The notes beneath the pieces are model-generated. The model did not search any database. It was not told where the DNA came from and saw nothing but the letters and a program-made list of their open reading frames with translations. Shown here piece by piece: positions 7,674-16,343 of a stretch of 57,755 bases of DNA (the stretch's first letter is position 1; each line of letters begins with the position of its first letter). The stretch is from JACVRW01 sp035705985 (GTDB lineage: Bacteria; Actinomycetota; Thermoleophilia; Solirubrobacterales; Thermoleophilaceae). The position numbers and the translations under genes are program-made. The stretch covers positions 1-57,755 of the forward strand of contig DASSVP010000120.1 of NCBI GenBank assembly GCA_035705985.1, written 5' to 3'.

Positions 7674-10132
7674 CCGCCTCCGTCGGCACGCCGCTCAGGC
7701 GCAAGGAGGACCCCCGGATGATCACGGGCCGGGGCCGCTACACCGAGGACATCAACCTGCCGGGCGCGCTGCACGCCATGATCGTGCGCTCTCCCGAGGC
7801 GCACGCCGCGATCACCTCCATCGACACCTCCGCGGCGCTCGAGCGCGACGGCGTCGTCGCCGTGCTCACCGGCGAGGACATGGCGAGCGACTTCGCCGGC
7901 CCGCTGCCGATGGTCTGGGCGCCGCCGGGCGTCGAGATCAAGACCCCCGAGCACTGGCCGCTGAAGCGCGGGCAGGTGAAGCACGTGGGTGACCCGGTTG
8001 CGGTGGTCGTCGCCACTACCCGCCATGGCGCGGTGGACGCCGCGGAGGACGTGATCGTCGAGTACGACCCGCGTCCTGCCGTGGTGGACCCGGAGGCCGC
8101 CCTCGAGGCGGGCTCGCCGCTCGTCTGGGACGAGTTCGGCACGAACAAGACGCATGAGTGGGCAATCGGCGGCGGCGACATCGACGCCGGGCTGGCGGAG
8201 GGCGAGGTCACGGTCGAGCACCGCTTCGTGAACCACCGCACGTCGGGTGCCCCGATCGAGCCGCGCTGCTCGATCGGCGAGGTGCGCGGCGACAAGCTGA
8301 CGCTCTACTCGACCACGCAGATCCCGCACATCGCGCGCTTCGTGTTCTCGGGGATGCTCGGCATCCCGGAGGACCAGCTGCGCGTGATCGCCCCCGACGT
8401 GGGCGGCGGCTTCGGCGCGAAGCTCCAGACCTACGGCGAGGAGGCGCTCGTGCTCGCGCTCGCGAAGCGGCTCGGCCGCCCCGTGAAGTGGGTCGAGACG
8501 CGCTCAGAGCACATGACGACGAGCCACCACGGCCGCGACCAGATCAACTACGTGACTCTCGCCGCCAAGCGCGACGGGACGATCACCGGGCTCAAGGTGC
8601 GGATCGTGGCGGACCTCGGCGCCTACCAGCAGCTGCTCACGCCGTTCATCCCGGAGCTGGGCTTCCCCGTGATGGGCGGCTGCTACCGCATCCCGAACAT
8701 CGACCTGCACTTCACGGGCGTGTTCACGAACAAGATGGCCACCGACGCGATCCGCGGTGCGGGCCGCCCCGAGGCGACCTATTGGATCGAGCTGATGATG
8801 GACCGCCTCGCCGACGAGCTGGGGATGGACCGCCTCGAGCTGCGGCGGAAGAACTTCATCCCCAGCGGCGAGTTCCCGTTCGAGACCGCGCTCGGCATCG
8901 TCTACGACTCAGGCAACTACGAGGGCACGCTCGACAAGCTGCTCGAGCACTTCGACGTGGACGAGTTCCGGTCGGAGCAGGAGCGGCTGCGCGGCGAGGG
9001 CGTCCTGCGGGGCGTGGGCTTCTCCACGTGGGTGGAGGTCTGCGGCCTCGCGCCGTCGCGTGCGGTCGGGCCGCAGGGCGTGGGGCTCCAGGCCGCGTTC
9101 TGGGAGTCCGCGAACGTGCGTGTGACCCCCACGGGCTCCGCGATCGTCTACACGGGGACCTCGCCGCACGGGCAGGGGCTCGACACGAGCTTCGCCCAGA
9201 TCGCCGGCGACATTCTCGGGATCGACCCCGCCAACGTGGATGTGCACCACGGCGACACCGACCAGGGCACCTGGGGCTGGGACACCTACGGCTCGCGCTC
9301 GCTCGCGGTGGGCGGCGAGGCGATCGTGCGCGCGGCGCAACGCGTGCAGGACAAGGCCAAGCGGATCTGCGCGGCGATGCTCGAGGCCGCGCCGGAGGAC
9401 ATCGAGCTGACGGACGGCAAGTACCAGGTGCGCGGCTCGCCCGACAGGTCGATGACGATGGCCGAGATCTCGGGGGCCGCGCACATTCCGCCGAACGAGC
9501 TCCCCGCGGACATCGAGCCGGGCCTCGAGGAGAGCGCTTTCTACGACCCGGAGAACTTCGTATTCCCCTTCGGTGCGCACGCGTGCGTGGTGGAGGTCGA
9601 TGCGGAGACGGGCAAGGTCAAGGTCGTCCGCTACGTCGCGGTCGACGACTGCGGCCCGGCGATCAACCCGATGCTGATCGACGGCCAGGTGCACGGCGGC
9701 GTCGTCCACGCGATCGGGCAGGCGCTCTACGAGCAGGTCGTCTACGACGAGGACGGCCAGCTCGTGACCGGCACGTTCGTGGACTACGCGCTGCCGACGG
9801 CGGCGGAAATCCCGCCGATAGAGAGCGACCGCACGGAGACGCCCTCGCCGGTCAACACGCTCGGCGTGAAGGGCATCGGCGAGGCGGGCACGATTGCCGC
9901 GACGCCCGCCGTGGCGGCGGCGGTGCTCGACGCGCTACGGCCGCTCGGCGTCACCGAGCTCGACATGCCGATGACCCCGATGCGCGTGTGGCAGGCGATC
10001 CAGGCGGCCGGCAACGGCGGCCGCCCGAGCGCAGGGCCGCGCGACACGGAGCAGGGCCGCTCGCTCGACGAGCAGGGCAAGGGCAGCGCCGGGAGCGGCC
10101 CGGCCGTGCCACCGGAAGGAGGTGCCGCATGA
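7670..10132 (+). CDS. coxL: molybdopterin-binding large subunit, form II CoxL-like
   Basis: Catalytic subunit of about 820 residues. It starts with the ATG that overlaps coxS (MTASVGTPLRRKEDPRMITGRG), the usual N-terminus. Molybdopterin cytosine dinucleotide motifs include APDVGGGFGAK and the Glu-containing C-terminal GVKGIGEAGTIAATPAV. The active-site loop near residues 360-366 reads AIRGAGR. True aerobic CO dehydrogenases (form I) have AYxCSFR there, with a Cys binding copper, so this enzyme belongs to the form II/aldehyde or xanthine dehydrogenase-like group and CO need not be the substrate. A low-complexity tail of about 40 residues rich in Gly, Ser and Gln ends the protein. Confidence 0.93.
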
Positions 10133-10974
10133 TCACCGCACCATTCGACTACGAGGCCCCCGAGTCGGTCGACGAGGCCGTCCGCATGCTCCACGAGAAC
10201 GGCGAGGACGCGAAGCTGCTGGCCGGCGGCCATTCGCTCCTGCCGCTCATGAAGATGCGGCTTGCCGCGCCGACCGTGCTGGTCGACCTCCGGAAGGTCC
10301 CCGGCCTGCACGGCATCCGGGAGGAGAACGGCGGCTTTCACATCGGCCCGATGACCCGGCATGCCGACCTCCAGGACGCCACCGAACTCGGCGTCGTGGC
10401 GCGGGCGGCGTCGGAGATCGCCGACCAGCAGGTGCGCAACCGCGGCACCATCGGCGGCTCGCTGGCGCACGGCGACCCGGCGTCCGACCTCCCGACGGTG
10501 CTGCTCGTGACCGAGGGCTCGGTCACGGCCCGCGGCTCGAACGGCGAGCGGGCGATCGCGGCGGCGGACCTGTTCCAGGACTACCTCACCACCTCGCTCG
10601 CCCACGACGAGGTGATCACGGGCGTGCAGCTGCCGTCGCTCCAGGGCTACGGCTTCGGGTACCGGAAGTTCACCCGCCGGGCCGAGGACTGGGCGATGGT
10701 CGGGGTGTGCGCGCTCGTGAGCCGCGCACCCGACGGCACCTGCGACGACGTCCGGATCGGGCTCACGCACATGGGAGCGACGCCGCTGCGGGCCACCGCG
10801 GCCGAGGACGCCCTGCGCGGTTCGAGCCTCGACGACGCGGCGATCGCCGGCGCCGCCGAGCACGCCGCCGACGGCACCGACCCGCCGGGTGACCTGAACG
10901 CGACGCCGGACTACAAGCGCCACCTCGCACGGGTGCTCACGCGCCGCGCGCTCGAGGAGGCAGTGAGCGTCTGA
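10129..10974 (+). CDS. coxM: FAD-binding medium subunit (CoxM-type)
   Basis: Flavin subunit of 281 residues that takes electrons from the iron-sulfur subunit. FAD-binding motifs of the family are present: AGGHSLLPLMKMRLA near residue 30 and the TIGGSLAHGDPASDLP motif near residue 110. The C-terminal CO_deh_flav_C domain contains GYGFGYRKFTRRAEDWAMVGV. The start ATG overlaps the coxL stop as ATGA. Its own last codons contain the GAGGAGG that probably serves as ribosome-binding site for coxD. Confidence 0.95.
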   Translation: MITAPFDYEAPESVDEAVRMLHENGEDAKLLAGGHSLLPLMKMRLAAPTVLVDLRKVPGLHGIREENGGFHIGPMTRHADLQDATELGVVARAASEIADQQVRNRGTIGGSLAHGDPASDLPTVLLVTEGSVTARGSNGERAIAAADLFQDYLTTSLAHDEVITGVQLPSLQGYGFGYRKFTRRAEDWAMVGVCALVSRAPDGTCDDVRIGLTHMGATPLRATAAEDALRGSSLDDAAIAGAAEHAADGTDPPGDLNATPDYKRHLARVLTRRALEEAVSV

Positions 10975-11795
10975 AGCTCGACGCGCCCGAAGCCGTACGG
11001 GAGGCCCTGGCGGGCGAGCGCTACCTCGCCGACCGGGGCCTCTCGACAGCCGTCTTCCTCGCGATGACGCTCGAGCAGCCGCTGCTCCTGGAGGGTGAGG
11101 CCGGGGTGGGGAAGACCGAGGTCGCGAAGGCGCTCGCGGCCGCCACCGGCGCGCGCCTGATCCGGCTCCAGTGCCACGAGGGGATCGACATCCACCACGC
11201 GCTGTACGACTGGGACTATCCGCGCCAGCTGCTCCACCTGCGTGCGGGCGAGGAGGAGCCGCTCTACTCGGAGCGCTTCCTCCTGCGCCGGCCGCTCCTC
11301 GAGGCGCTCCAGGCGACCGAGCCGGTCGTGCTGCTGATCGACGAGGTCGACCGCGCCGACGACGAGTTCGAGGCGTTCCTGCTCGAGTTCCTGTCGGACT
11401 TCCAGGTGTCCATCCCCGAGCTGGGCACTGTCGTCGCGGAGCGCCGGCCGGTGGTCGTGATGACCTCGAACCGCACGCGCGAGCTCCACGACGCGCTGAA
11501 ACGGCGCTGCCTCTACCACTGGATCGACTACCCGACGGCCGAGCGCGAGGTTGAGATCGTGCACGCGCGCCTGCCCGGGGTGCCGGACGAGATCGCGGAG
11601 CGCGTCTGCGCGGCGGTCGGCCGCCTGCGCGGGGAGGAGCTCTACAAGTTGCCGGGCGTGGGCGAGACGATCGCGTGGGCGCAGGCGCTGCTGGCGCTGG
11701 GGGGCGCGGACCTGGACGAGACGCTCGGCGTCGTGCTGAAGGTGCGCGAGGACATCGAGAGGGTGCGCGAGCGCGAGGTGCTGCGGGGTGCGTGA
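10971..11795 (+). CDS. coxD: MoxR-type AAA+ ATPase (CoxD), probable CTG start
   Basis: ATPase of about 274 residues. In CO dehydrogenase operons CoxD helps mature the active site together with the VWA protein CoxE. Walker A is GEAGVGKTE, Walker B is VVLLIDEVDRADDEFEAFLLEFLSD, and sensor 1 lies in VVVMTSNRTRELHDALKRRC. The conserved N-terminus (KLDAPEAVREALAGERYLADRG) lies before the first in-frame ATG at 11064. The only candidate start before it is CTG at 10971, overlapping the coxM stop as CTGA and 10 bases after GAGGAGG. No ATG, GTG or TTG occurs in frame for at least 48 bases upstream. The 3' end overlaps coxE by 8 bases. Confidence 0.9.
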   Translation: MKLDAPEAVREALAGERYLADRGLSTAVFLAMTLEQPLLLEGEAGVGKTEVAKALAAATGARLIRLQCHEGIDIHHALYDWDYPRQLLHLRAGEEEPLYSERFLLRRPLLEALQATEPVVLLIDEVDRADDEFEAFLLEFLSDFQVSIPELGTVVAERRPVVVMTSNRTRELHDALKRRCLYHWIDYPTAEREVEIVHARLPGVPDEIAERVCAAVGRLRGEELYKLPGVGETIAWAQALLALGGADLDETLGVVLKVREDIERVREREVLRGA

Positions 11796-12933
11796 GAGGC
11801 TGGGCGTCCGCCTCACCGGCAGGCTCGCGCTGCTCGCGGCGTCCATGCGCGCCGGCGGCGCTCGGGTCGGCGTCGACGAGCTGCTCGCCGCCCATCGCGC
11901 GCTCTCCGCCGTCGACCCCGCCGACCGCCGCGACGCCTACTTCGCCCTGAGGGCCACCCTGTGCTCACGTCGTGACGACCTCGTCGCCTTCGATGCCGCG
12001 TTCGCGGAGCTGTTCGCGCCGCCCGTGCAGCAGGCACCGGAGCTGCCCGACGCGCTCGAGCCGGCCGCGCTCGTTCTCCCGCGCGTCGCCGTGCCGGCCG
12101 AGGAGATCGCGGTGCCGGTGCCCGGCGAGGAGGACGTGGTGCCCTCGGCGTGGTCGGACGCGGAGCTCCTCCGCGACAAGGACTTCGCCGGCTACACCGA
12201 CGCGGAGCGGCGCATCGCACGCGGAGTGATGAAGCGCCTCGCGCGGGCCGGCCCCATGCGGGCCAGCCGACGCACCCGCCCAGCGCGAAGGCGCGGAGTC
12301 CGGCCTCACGCGGCCCGGCCCGATCTGCGCCGCACGATCCGCTCCTCGCTGCGCACGCAGGGCGACCCGCTGGAGCGGCACTGGCGTGAGCCCTCGAAGC
12401 GTCCGCGCCAGCTCGTGCTGGTGTGCGACGTATCCGGCTCGATGGAGCCCTACGCGCGCATGCTGCTCCAGTACATGCAGGCCTGCGTGGCCGCGCGCCG
12501 GCGCGTGGAGGCGTTCGTGTTCGGCACCCGCCTCACGCGCGTCACCGGCGAACTGGCGGGACGAGATCCGGACCGCGCGCTCGGCCGGGCGGCCGGAGCG
12601 GCGGACGACTGGTCGGGCGGCACCCGGATCGGCGAGGCGCTCTCCACGCTCAACCGCGAGCACGGCCGGAGGGTGGGCCGCGGCGCGATCGTCGTCCTGC
12701 TCTCGGACGGCTGGGACCGTGGCGACCCCGACGAGCTCGCGGCCGAGATGGAGCGCCTGCGCCGCTGCGCCCACAGCCTCATCTGGCTCAACCCGCTCAA
12801 GGCCCACCCCGGCTACGAGCCCCTCACGAGGGGCATGCAGGCCGCTCTCCCGCACGTGGACCATTTCCTGTCCGGCAACTCGCTGTCATCCTTGGCAGAG
12901 TTGGCGGATCTCATGGAAGGGGGGCTCGAGTGA
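11788..12933 (+). CDS. coxE: VWA-domain protein CoxE
   Basis: Protein of 381 residues, partner of the MoxR ATPase in maturation of molybdenum hydroxylases. The N-terminal half is helical and ends in a basic stretch (RRTRPARRRGVRPH). The von Willebrand A domain (about 205-370) has an intact MIDAS motif DVSGSM, a Thr in the GGTRIGEAL loop, and LLSDGWDRGD. It starts at GTG 11788 within the end of coxD, and its stop overlaps the next start as GTGA. Confidence 0.92.
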   Translation: MRERLGVRLTGRLALLAASMRAGGARVGVDELLAAHRALSAVDPADRRDAYFALRATLCSRRDDLVAFDAAFAELFAPPVQQAPELPDALEPAALVLPRVAVPAEEIAVPVPGEEDVVPSAWSDAELLRDKDFAGYTDAERRIARGVMKRLARAGPMRASRRTRPARRRGVRPHAARPDLRRTIRSSLRTQGDPLERHWREPSKRPRQLVLVCDVSGSMEPYARMLLQYMQACVAARRRVEAFVFGTRLTRVTGELAGRDPDRALGRAAGAADDWSGGTRIGEALSTLNREHGRRVGRGAIVVLLSDGWDRGDPDELAAEMERLRRCAHSLIWLNPLKAHPGYEPLTRGMQAALPHVDHFLSGNSLSSLAELADLMEGGLE

Positions 12934-13244
12934 AGGACGTTCTCGACGACGTGCAGGCGTGGGTCGGTCGCGGCGACAGGGTGGCCATCGCGACCGTCGT
13001 AGGAGTGAAGCGCTCGGCGCCGCGCGCACCCGGCGCGAAGATGGCGGTGAACGACCGAGGCGAGGTATCGGGCGCCGTGTCGGGCGGCTGCGTCGAGGGC
13101 GCAGTGGTCGAGGCGGCGGGCGAGGTGCTCCGCGGCGACGCCCCGAAGCTCCTCCACTTCGGCATCGCCGACAGCGAGGCGTGGGACGTCGGGCTCCCCT
13201 GCGGCGGGGAGATCGACGTGTTCGTCGAGGAGTTCACGGCTTGA
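12930..13244 (+). CDS. XdhC/CoxI family, N-terminal domain as a separate protein
   Basis: Small protein of 104 residues matching only the first half of XdhC/CoxF proteins: RVAIATVVGVKRSAPRAPGAKMAVN and GAVSGGCVEGAVVEAA, then GLPCGGEIDVFVEE. XdhC proteins bind molybdenum cofactor and deliver it in sulfurated form to the large subunit. The second half is encoded by the next gene in a different frame, joined by a TTGA overlap. The division is at a domain boundary with a plausible start codon, and split pairs occur in other actinobacteria, so a functional two-protein form is more likely than a frameshift. Confidence 0.87.
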   Translation: MKDVLDDVQAWVGRGDRVAIATVVGVKRSAPRAPGAKMAVNDRGEVSGAVSGGCVEGAVVEAAGEVLRGDAPKLLHFGIADSEAWDVGLPCGGEIDVFVEEFTA

Positions 13245-14005
13245 GCGCCCAGTCCGAGTTCGCCCGGATCGCGGGCGAGGACGGGCGTGCGGCGCTCGTG
13301 ACGGTCATCGCGGGCGACGACGTCGGCGCGAAGCTGCTCGTGCGCGCGGACGGCAGCACCGAGGGCACGCTGGGCGCTGACGAGCTCGACCGCGCCGCCG
13401 TCGAGGCGGGCGAGGAGCTGCTCTGGGCCGAGCGCTCCGAGACGCGCGCGGCGGGCGGGGCGACGCTGTTCGTGGACGTGGTCGCGCCGGCGCCGCGACT
13501 CGTGATCTTCGGCGCCGTGGACTACGCCGCCTCGCTGGCGCGGCTCGCGCGGGCGGCCGGCTGGCGACCGTTCGTGTGCGACCCGCGCTCGCAGTTCGCC
13601 ACGGCCGCACGCTTTCCGGACGCCGAGGAGGTGATCGCGGCCTGGCCCGAGGAGGCGTTCGCTCGCCTCGGCGGGATCGACCGCGCGACCTTCATCGCCG
13701 TGCTCACCCACGACCCCAAGCTGGACGACGCCGCGCTCACGATCGCGCTTCGCTCCGAAGCCGCCTACGTCGGCGCGATGGGCAGCAGGCGCGCTCAGGC
13801 ACAGCGCCGGGAGCGCCTGCTCGCCGCCGGTATCGAGGAGGAGCTGCTGGGGCGCGTCGCCGCGCCGATCGGGCTGGACCTCGGCGCCGTGACCCCCGAG
13901 GAGACGGCGCTCTCGATAATGGCCGAGGTCGTGGCAGTGCGGAACGGCCGCGACGGCGGCCGCCTCTCGCACGCGGGCGGCCGCATCCACGAGGTGGGCG
14001 CGTGA
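13241..14005 (+). CDS. XdhC family, Rossmann C-terminal domain protein
   Basis: About 254 residues from TTG 13241. The N-terminal 90 residues resemble a second, degenerate XdhC N-terminal segment. The Rossmann domain starts at PRLVIFGAVDYAASLARLARAAGW, where the usual GxGxxG is reduced to GAVDYA. It continues with DPRSQFATAARFPDAEEV, VLTHDPKLDDAALTIALRS and AYVGAMGSRRAQAQRRERL. It should act with the preceding 104-residue protein in inserting molybdenum cofactor into the Cox-type enzyme. Both ends show 4-base overlaps with neighbours. Confidence 0.88.
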   Translation: MSAQSEFARIAGEDGRAALVTVIAGDDVGAKLLVRADGSTEGTLGADELDRAAVEAGEELLWAERSETRAAGGATLFVDVVAPAPRLVIFGAVDYAASLARLARAAGWRPFVCDPRSQFATAARFPDAEEVIAAWPEEAFARLGGIDRATFIAVLTHDPKLDDAALTIALRSEAAYVGAMGSRRAQAQRRERLLAAGIEEELLGRVAAPIGLDLGAVTPEETALSIMAEVVAVRNGRDGGRLSHAGGRIHEVGA

Positions 14006-14595
14006 TCGCGGGTCTCGTGCTCGCCGCCGGCTCGGCCACCCGCTTCGGCGGCCACAAGCAGCTCGCCGAGTTGGATGGCAGGCCGCTGCTCGAGCACGCG
14101 CTGCGCGCGATGGCGGCGGCGCCGGTGGACCGCGTGGTCGTGGTGCTCGGCTCGGGAGCCGACGAGATCGTCGCCGGGGTGGACCTGCACGGCGCCGACC
14201 CGCTCGTCTGCCCGCGCTGGGAGAAGGGGCAGGCGGCCTCGCTGGCGTGCGGCCTTGCGGCGCTGGCGGAGGCGGACGCCGTGGTCGTGACGCTGGGCGA
14301 CCAGCCGCGCATGTCAACCGACGCGATCCGCCGGGTGATCGAACGCCGAAACGGCGCCGCCGCAGTGCGCGCCACCTACGCGGGCGAGCCGGGTCACCCG
14401 GTGCTGCTCGAGAGCGAGCTGTTCGACCGCCTCCGGGACGTGAGCGGCGACCTCGGCGCCCGCAACCTGCTGATGAGCGTGCAGGTGCACGACGTGCCCT
14501 GCGACGACCTGGGCGGCGGCGAGGACGTGGACACCCGCGCGGAGCTGGACGCGCTGCGCGCCGGCGGGCCGGTCACGGGGAGCACGGCGCGATGA
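14002..14595 (+). CDS. MocA-like molybdenum cofactor cytidylyltransferase
   Basis: Nucleotidyltransferase of 197 residues. The N-terminal LVLAAGSATRFGGHKQL is the CTP-binding loop of MobA/MocA enzymes, followed by VVVTLGDQPRMS and GEPGHPVLLESELF. MocA turns molybdopterin into the cytosine dinucleotide form needed by this hydroxylase family, which suits its place in the operon. A MobA-type guanylyltransferase is less likely because large subunits of this family carry MCD. It starts at GTG overlapping the previous stop (GTGA) and ends overlapping coxG (ATGA). Confidence 0.88.
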   Translation: MIAGLVLAAGSATRFGGHKQLAELDGRPLLEHALRAMAAAPVDRVVVVLGSGADEIVAGVDLHGADPLVCPRWEKGQAASLACGLAALAEADAVVVTLGDQPRMSTDAIRRVIERRNGAAAVRATYAGEPGHPVLLESELFDRLRDVSGDLGARNLLMSVQVHDVPCDDLGGGEDVDTRAELDALRAGGPVTGSTAR

Positions 14596-15221
14596 AGCTC
14601 GAGCAGTCCTTCGAGGTGCGCGCGCCGGTGGAGCGCGTCTGGGAGACGTTGGTGGACATCGAGCGGGTGGCGCCCTGCCTGCCCGGCGCCGAGATCACCG
14701 AGGCGGGCGAGGACGGCACCTACCGTGGCACTTTCAGCGTGCGCCTCGGCCCGACGACCGCGGCCTATCGCGGCGAGCTGAACATGGAGGAGCTGGACGA
14801 GGACGCGCGCCGGGTCGTGATGCGCGCGAGCGGCCAGGACAAGCGCGGCCAGGGCTCGGCGAAGGCCACGATCGTGAGCTCGATGCGCGCGGAGGGCGAC
14901 GTCACCACCGTGGACGTGGAGACCGACTTCACGATCACCGGCAGGCTGGCGCGCTTCGGGCGCGGCGGCATGATCGAGGACATCTCAAACCGGCTGCTGC
15001 GCGAGTTCGCCGACTGCCTCCAGGCGAAGATCGAGGCGCCGCCGGCGGCCGAGCCGAGCGTGCTCGACGCCGTGCTGGCCGCAACCCCGGAGGGCGCCGC
15101 CGCCGCGCCGCCGGCCGTGGGCGGGAGCAAGGCGCCCACCGCCGCCAAGCCGATCGGCGGGTTCTCGCTCTTCTTCCGGGCGCTACTCGACCGGCTGCGG
15201 CGGCTGTTCCGCCGCTCCTGA
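14592..15221 (+). CDS. coxG: CoxG family SRPBCC protein
   Basis: 209 residues. The START/SRPBCC fold of CoxG covers residues 1-150 (KLEQSFEVRAPVERVWETLVDIERVAPCLPGAE, then GQDKRGQGSAKATI). An Ala/Pro-rich linker leads to a C-terminal amphipathic Phe/Leu/Arg segment (GGFSLFFRALLDRLRRLFRRS) that probably touches the membrane. In carboxydotrophs CoxG helps recruit the enzyme to the membrane and has been linked to quinone handling. It is the last gene of the operon; its final 39 bases overlap the convergent esterase gene. Confidence 0.9.
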   Translation: MKLEQSFEVRAPVERVWETLVDIERVAPCLPGAEITEAGEDGTYRGTFSVRLGPTTAAYRGELNMEELDEDARRVVMRASGQDKRGQGSAKATIVSSMRAEGDVTTVDVETDFTITGRLARFGRGGMIEDISNRLLREFADCLQAKIEAPPAAEPSVLDAVLAATPEGAAAAPPAVGGSKAPTAAKPIGGFSLFFRALLDRLRRLFRRS

Positions 15222-15848
15222 CGAGAGCGCTCCGCGCAGCCAGCCCGGCAGCTCGCGGAGGAAGCCGGGATCGATCGTGTGCGGCATCGGCGACTCGCGG
15301 TAGGTCAGGTCCGCGCCTGCCTCTGCGAGGCGGTCGCGCGCGTCGCGTCCGAACTCAACCGAGATGACCGGGTCGTGCGTGCCGTGGCCGATCGCCACCG
15401 GCAGCCCGGCGGCCTTGGCGAGGTCGAGCGCGAAGCCCTCGACCTGGGGGAGGAAGCCGCTCAGCGCCACGATGCCGGCCGGCCGCGGCCTGTCCGCGCC
15501 GAGCCCGAGCGCGTACGACATGACCGATCCCTGCGAGAACCCGCCGAGCACCAGGCGGTCGTGGGAGATGCCGTGCTCGGCGAGCATGCCGTCCAGCCAC
15601 GCCGTGAGCTCGGGGTAGGTCGCGTGGAAGGTCGCGGGATCGGGGTAGCCGACGCGCCGCACCACGTACCAGTGCGCGCCGCCCGGCGGGAGCGAGAGCG
15701 GGCCGCGGGCCGTGGCGCCGAGCAGGCGCCGCTCCGGGTCGAGGATGTCGAGCAGCGGGAGCAGGTCGTGCTCGTCGGCGCCCCGGCCGTGCAGGAGGAC
15801 GAGCGCGCCCTCTGGCGTGCCGGCCGCCGGGCGGTACAATGATTGCAT
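15183..15848 (-). CDS. carboxylesterase/phospholipase family alpha/beta hydrolase
   Basis: 221 residues, small esterase of the YpfH/Abhydrolase_2 type. LVLLHGRGADEHDLLPL is the oxyanion region, GGFSQGSVMSYAL the nucleophile elbow (GFSQG), GHGTHDPVI carries the Asp, and PMPHTIDP carries the catalytic His. The start ATG at 15848 lies inside a TTGC-N4-GCAA palindrome shared with the divergent MarR gene, which suggests that MarR controls it. The 3' end overlaps coxG by 39 bases in convergent orientation. Confidence 0.9.
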   Translation of the reverse strand: MQSLYRPAAGTPEGALVLLHGRGADEHDLLPLLDILDPERRLLGATARGPLSLPPGGAHWYVVRRVGYPDPATFHATYPELTAWLDGMLAEHGISHDRLVLGGFSQGSVMSYALGLGADRPRPAGIVALSGFLPQVEGFALDLAKAAGLPVAIGHGTHDPVISVEFGRDARDRLAEAGADLTYRESPMPHTIDPGFLRELPGWLRGALSSGAAEQPPQPVE

Positions 15849-15854
15849 CGGCAA
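15835..15854 (+). promoter_or_regulatory. MarR promoter -10 and palindromic operator candidate
   Basis: TACAAT at 15835-15840 is a good -10 for rightward transcription of the MarR gene. Directly after it, TTGC (15843-15846) and GCAA (15851-15854) form a perfect palindrome around ATCG. The palindrome covers the esterase start codon and lies just downstream of the MarR -10. This is what would be expected of a MarR autoregulatory site acting on both genes. Confidence 0.5.
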
Positions 15855-15867
15855 CCACTCTACAGCA

Positions 15868-16299
15868 GTGCTTCTCGACAGCGAGGAGCTGGCGGCCTGG
15901 CGGGGCATGCTCCGCGCGCACGCCGAGCTCACGCGCGAGCTCGACGCGGAGCTGGTGCGCGAGCACGATCTGCCGCTGTCCTCCTACGAGGTCCTGCTGT
16001 TCCTGAACGACTCCGAGGACGGCCGGATGCGGATGTCGGAGCTGGCCGACTCGGTGCTGCTCAGCCGCAGCGGCCTGACCCGGCTGGTGGACCGGCTCGA
16101 GCGGCAGGGACTGCTGCAGCGCGAGCGCTGCGAGAGTGACGCGCGGGGGCTGTTCGCGGAGATCACCCCCGAGGGCCGGCGCCTGTTCGACACCGCCCGG
16201 CAGACCCATCTCGACGGTGTCCGGAAGCTGTTCCTCGGCCGCTTCTCGCGCGCAGAGCTGCGGACGCTCGGGGCGCTCTGGCAGAAGCTCGGCGACTGA
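15868..16299 (+). CDS. MarR family transcriptional regulator
   Basis: 143 residues from GTG 15868. Winged-helix features of MarR: LPLSSYEVLLFLNDSEDGRMRMSELAD, recognition helix SRSGLTRLVDRLERQGLLQRE and wing SDARGLFAEITPEGRRLF. It is divergent from the esterase gene and probably represses both itself and that gene until an unknown small molecule binds. No Cys is placed to suggest an OhrR-type redox switch near the N-terminus. Confidence 0.9.
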   Translation: MLLDSEELAAWRGMLRAHAELTRELDAELVREHDLPLSSYEVLLFLNDSEDGRMRMSELADSVLLSRSGLTRLVDRLERQGLLQRERCESDARGLFAEITPEGRRLFDTARQTHLDGVRKLFLGRFSRAELRTLGALWQKLGD

Positions 16300-16343
16300 G
16301 GGACGTAGCTGCGCGCGGGGCACCGCACGGTGCTTGCGCAACG

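Noticed and set aside
8158..10974. 938-codon forward frame across coxL and coxM
   Set aside because: Its first part is the wrong frame of coxL. Only its end is the true coxM, which begins at the ATGA overlap at 10129.
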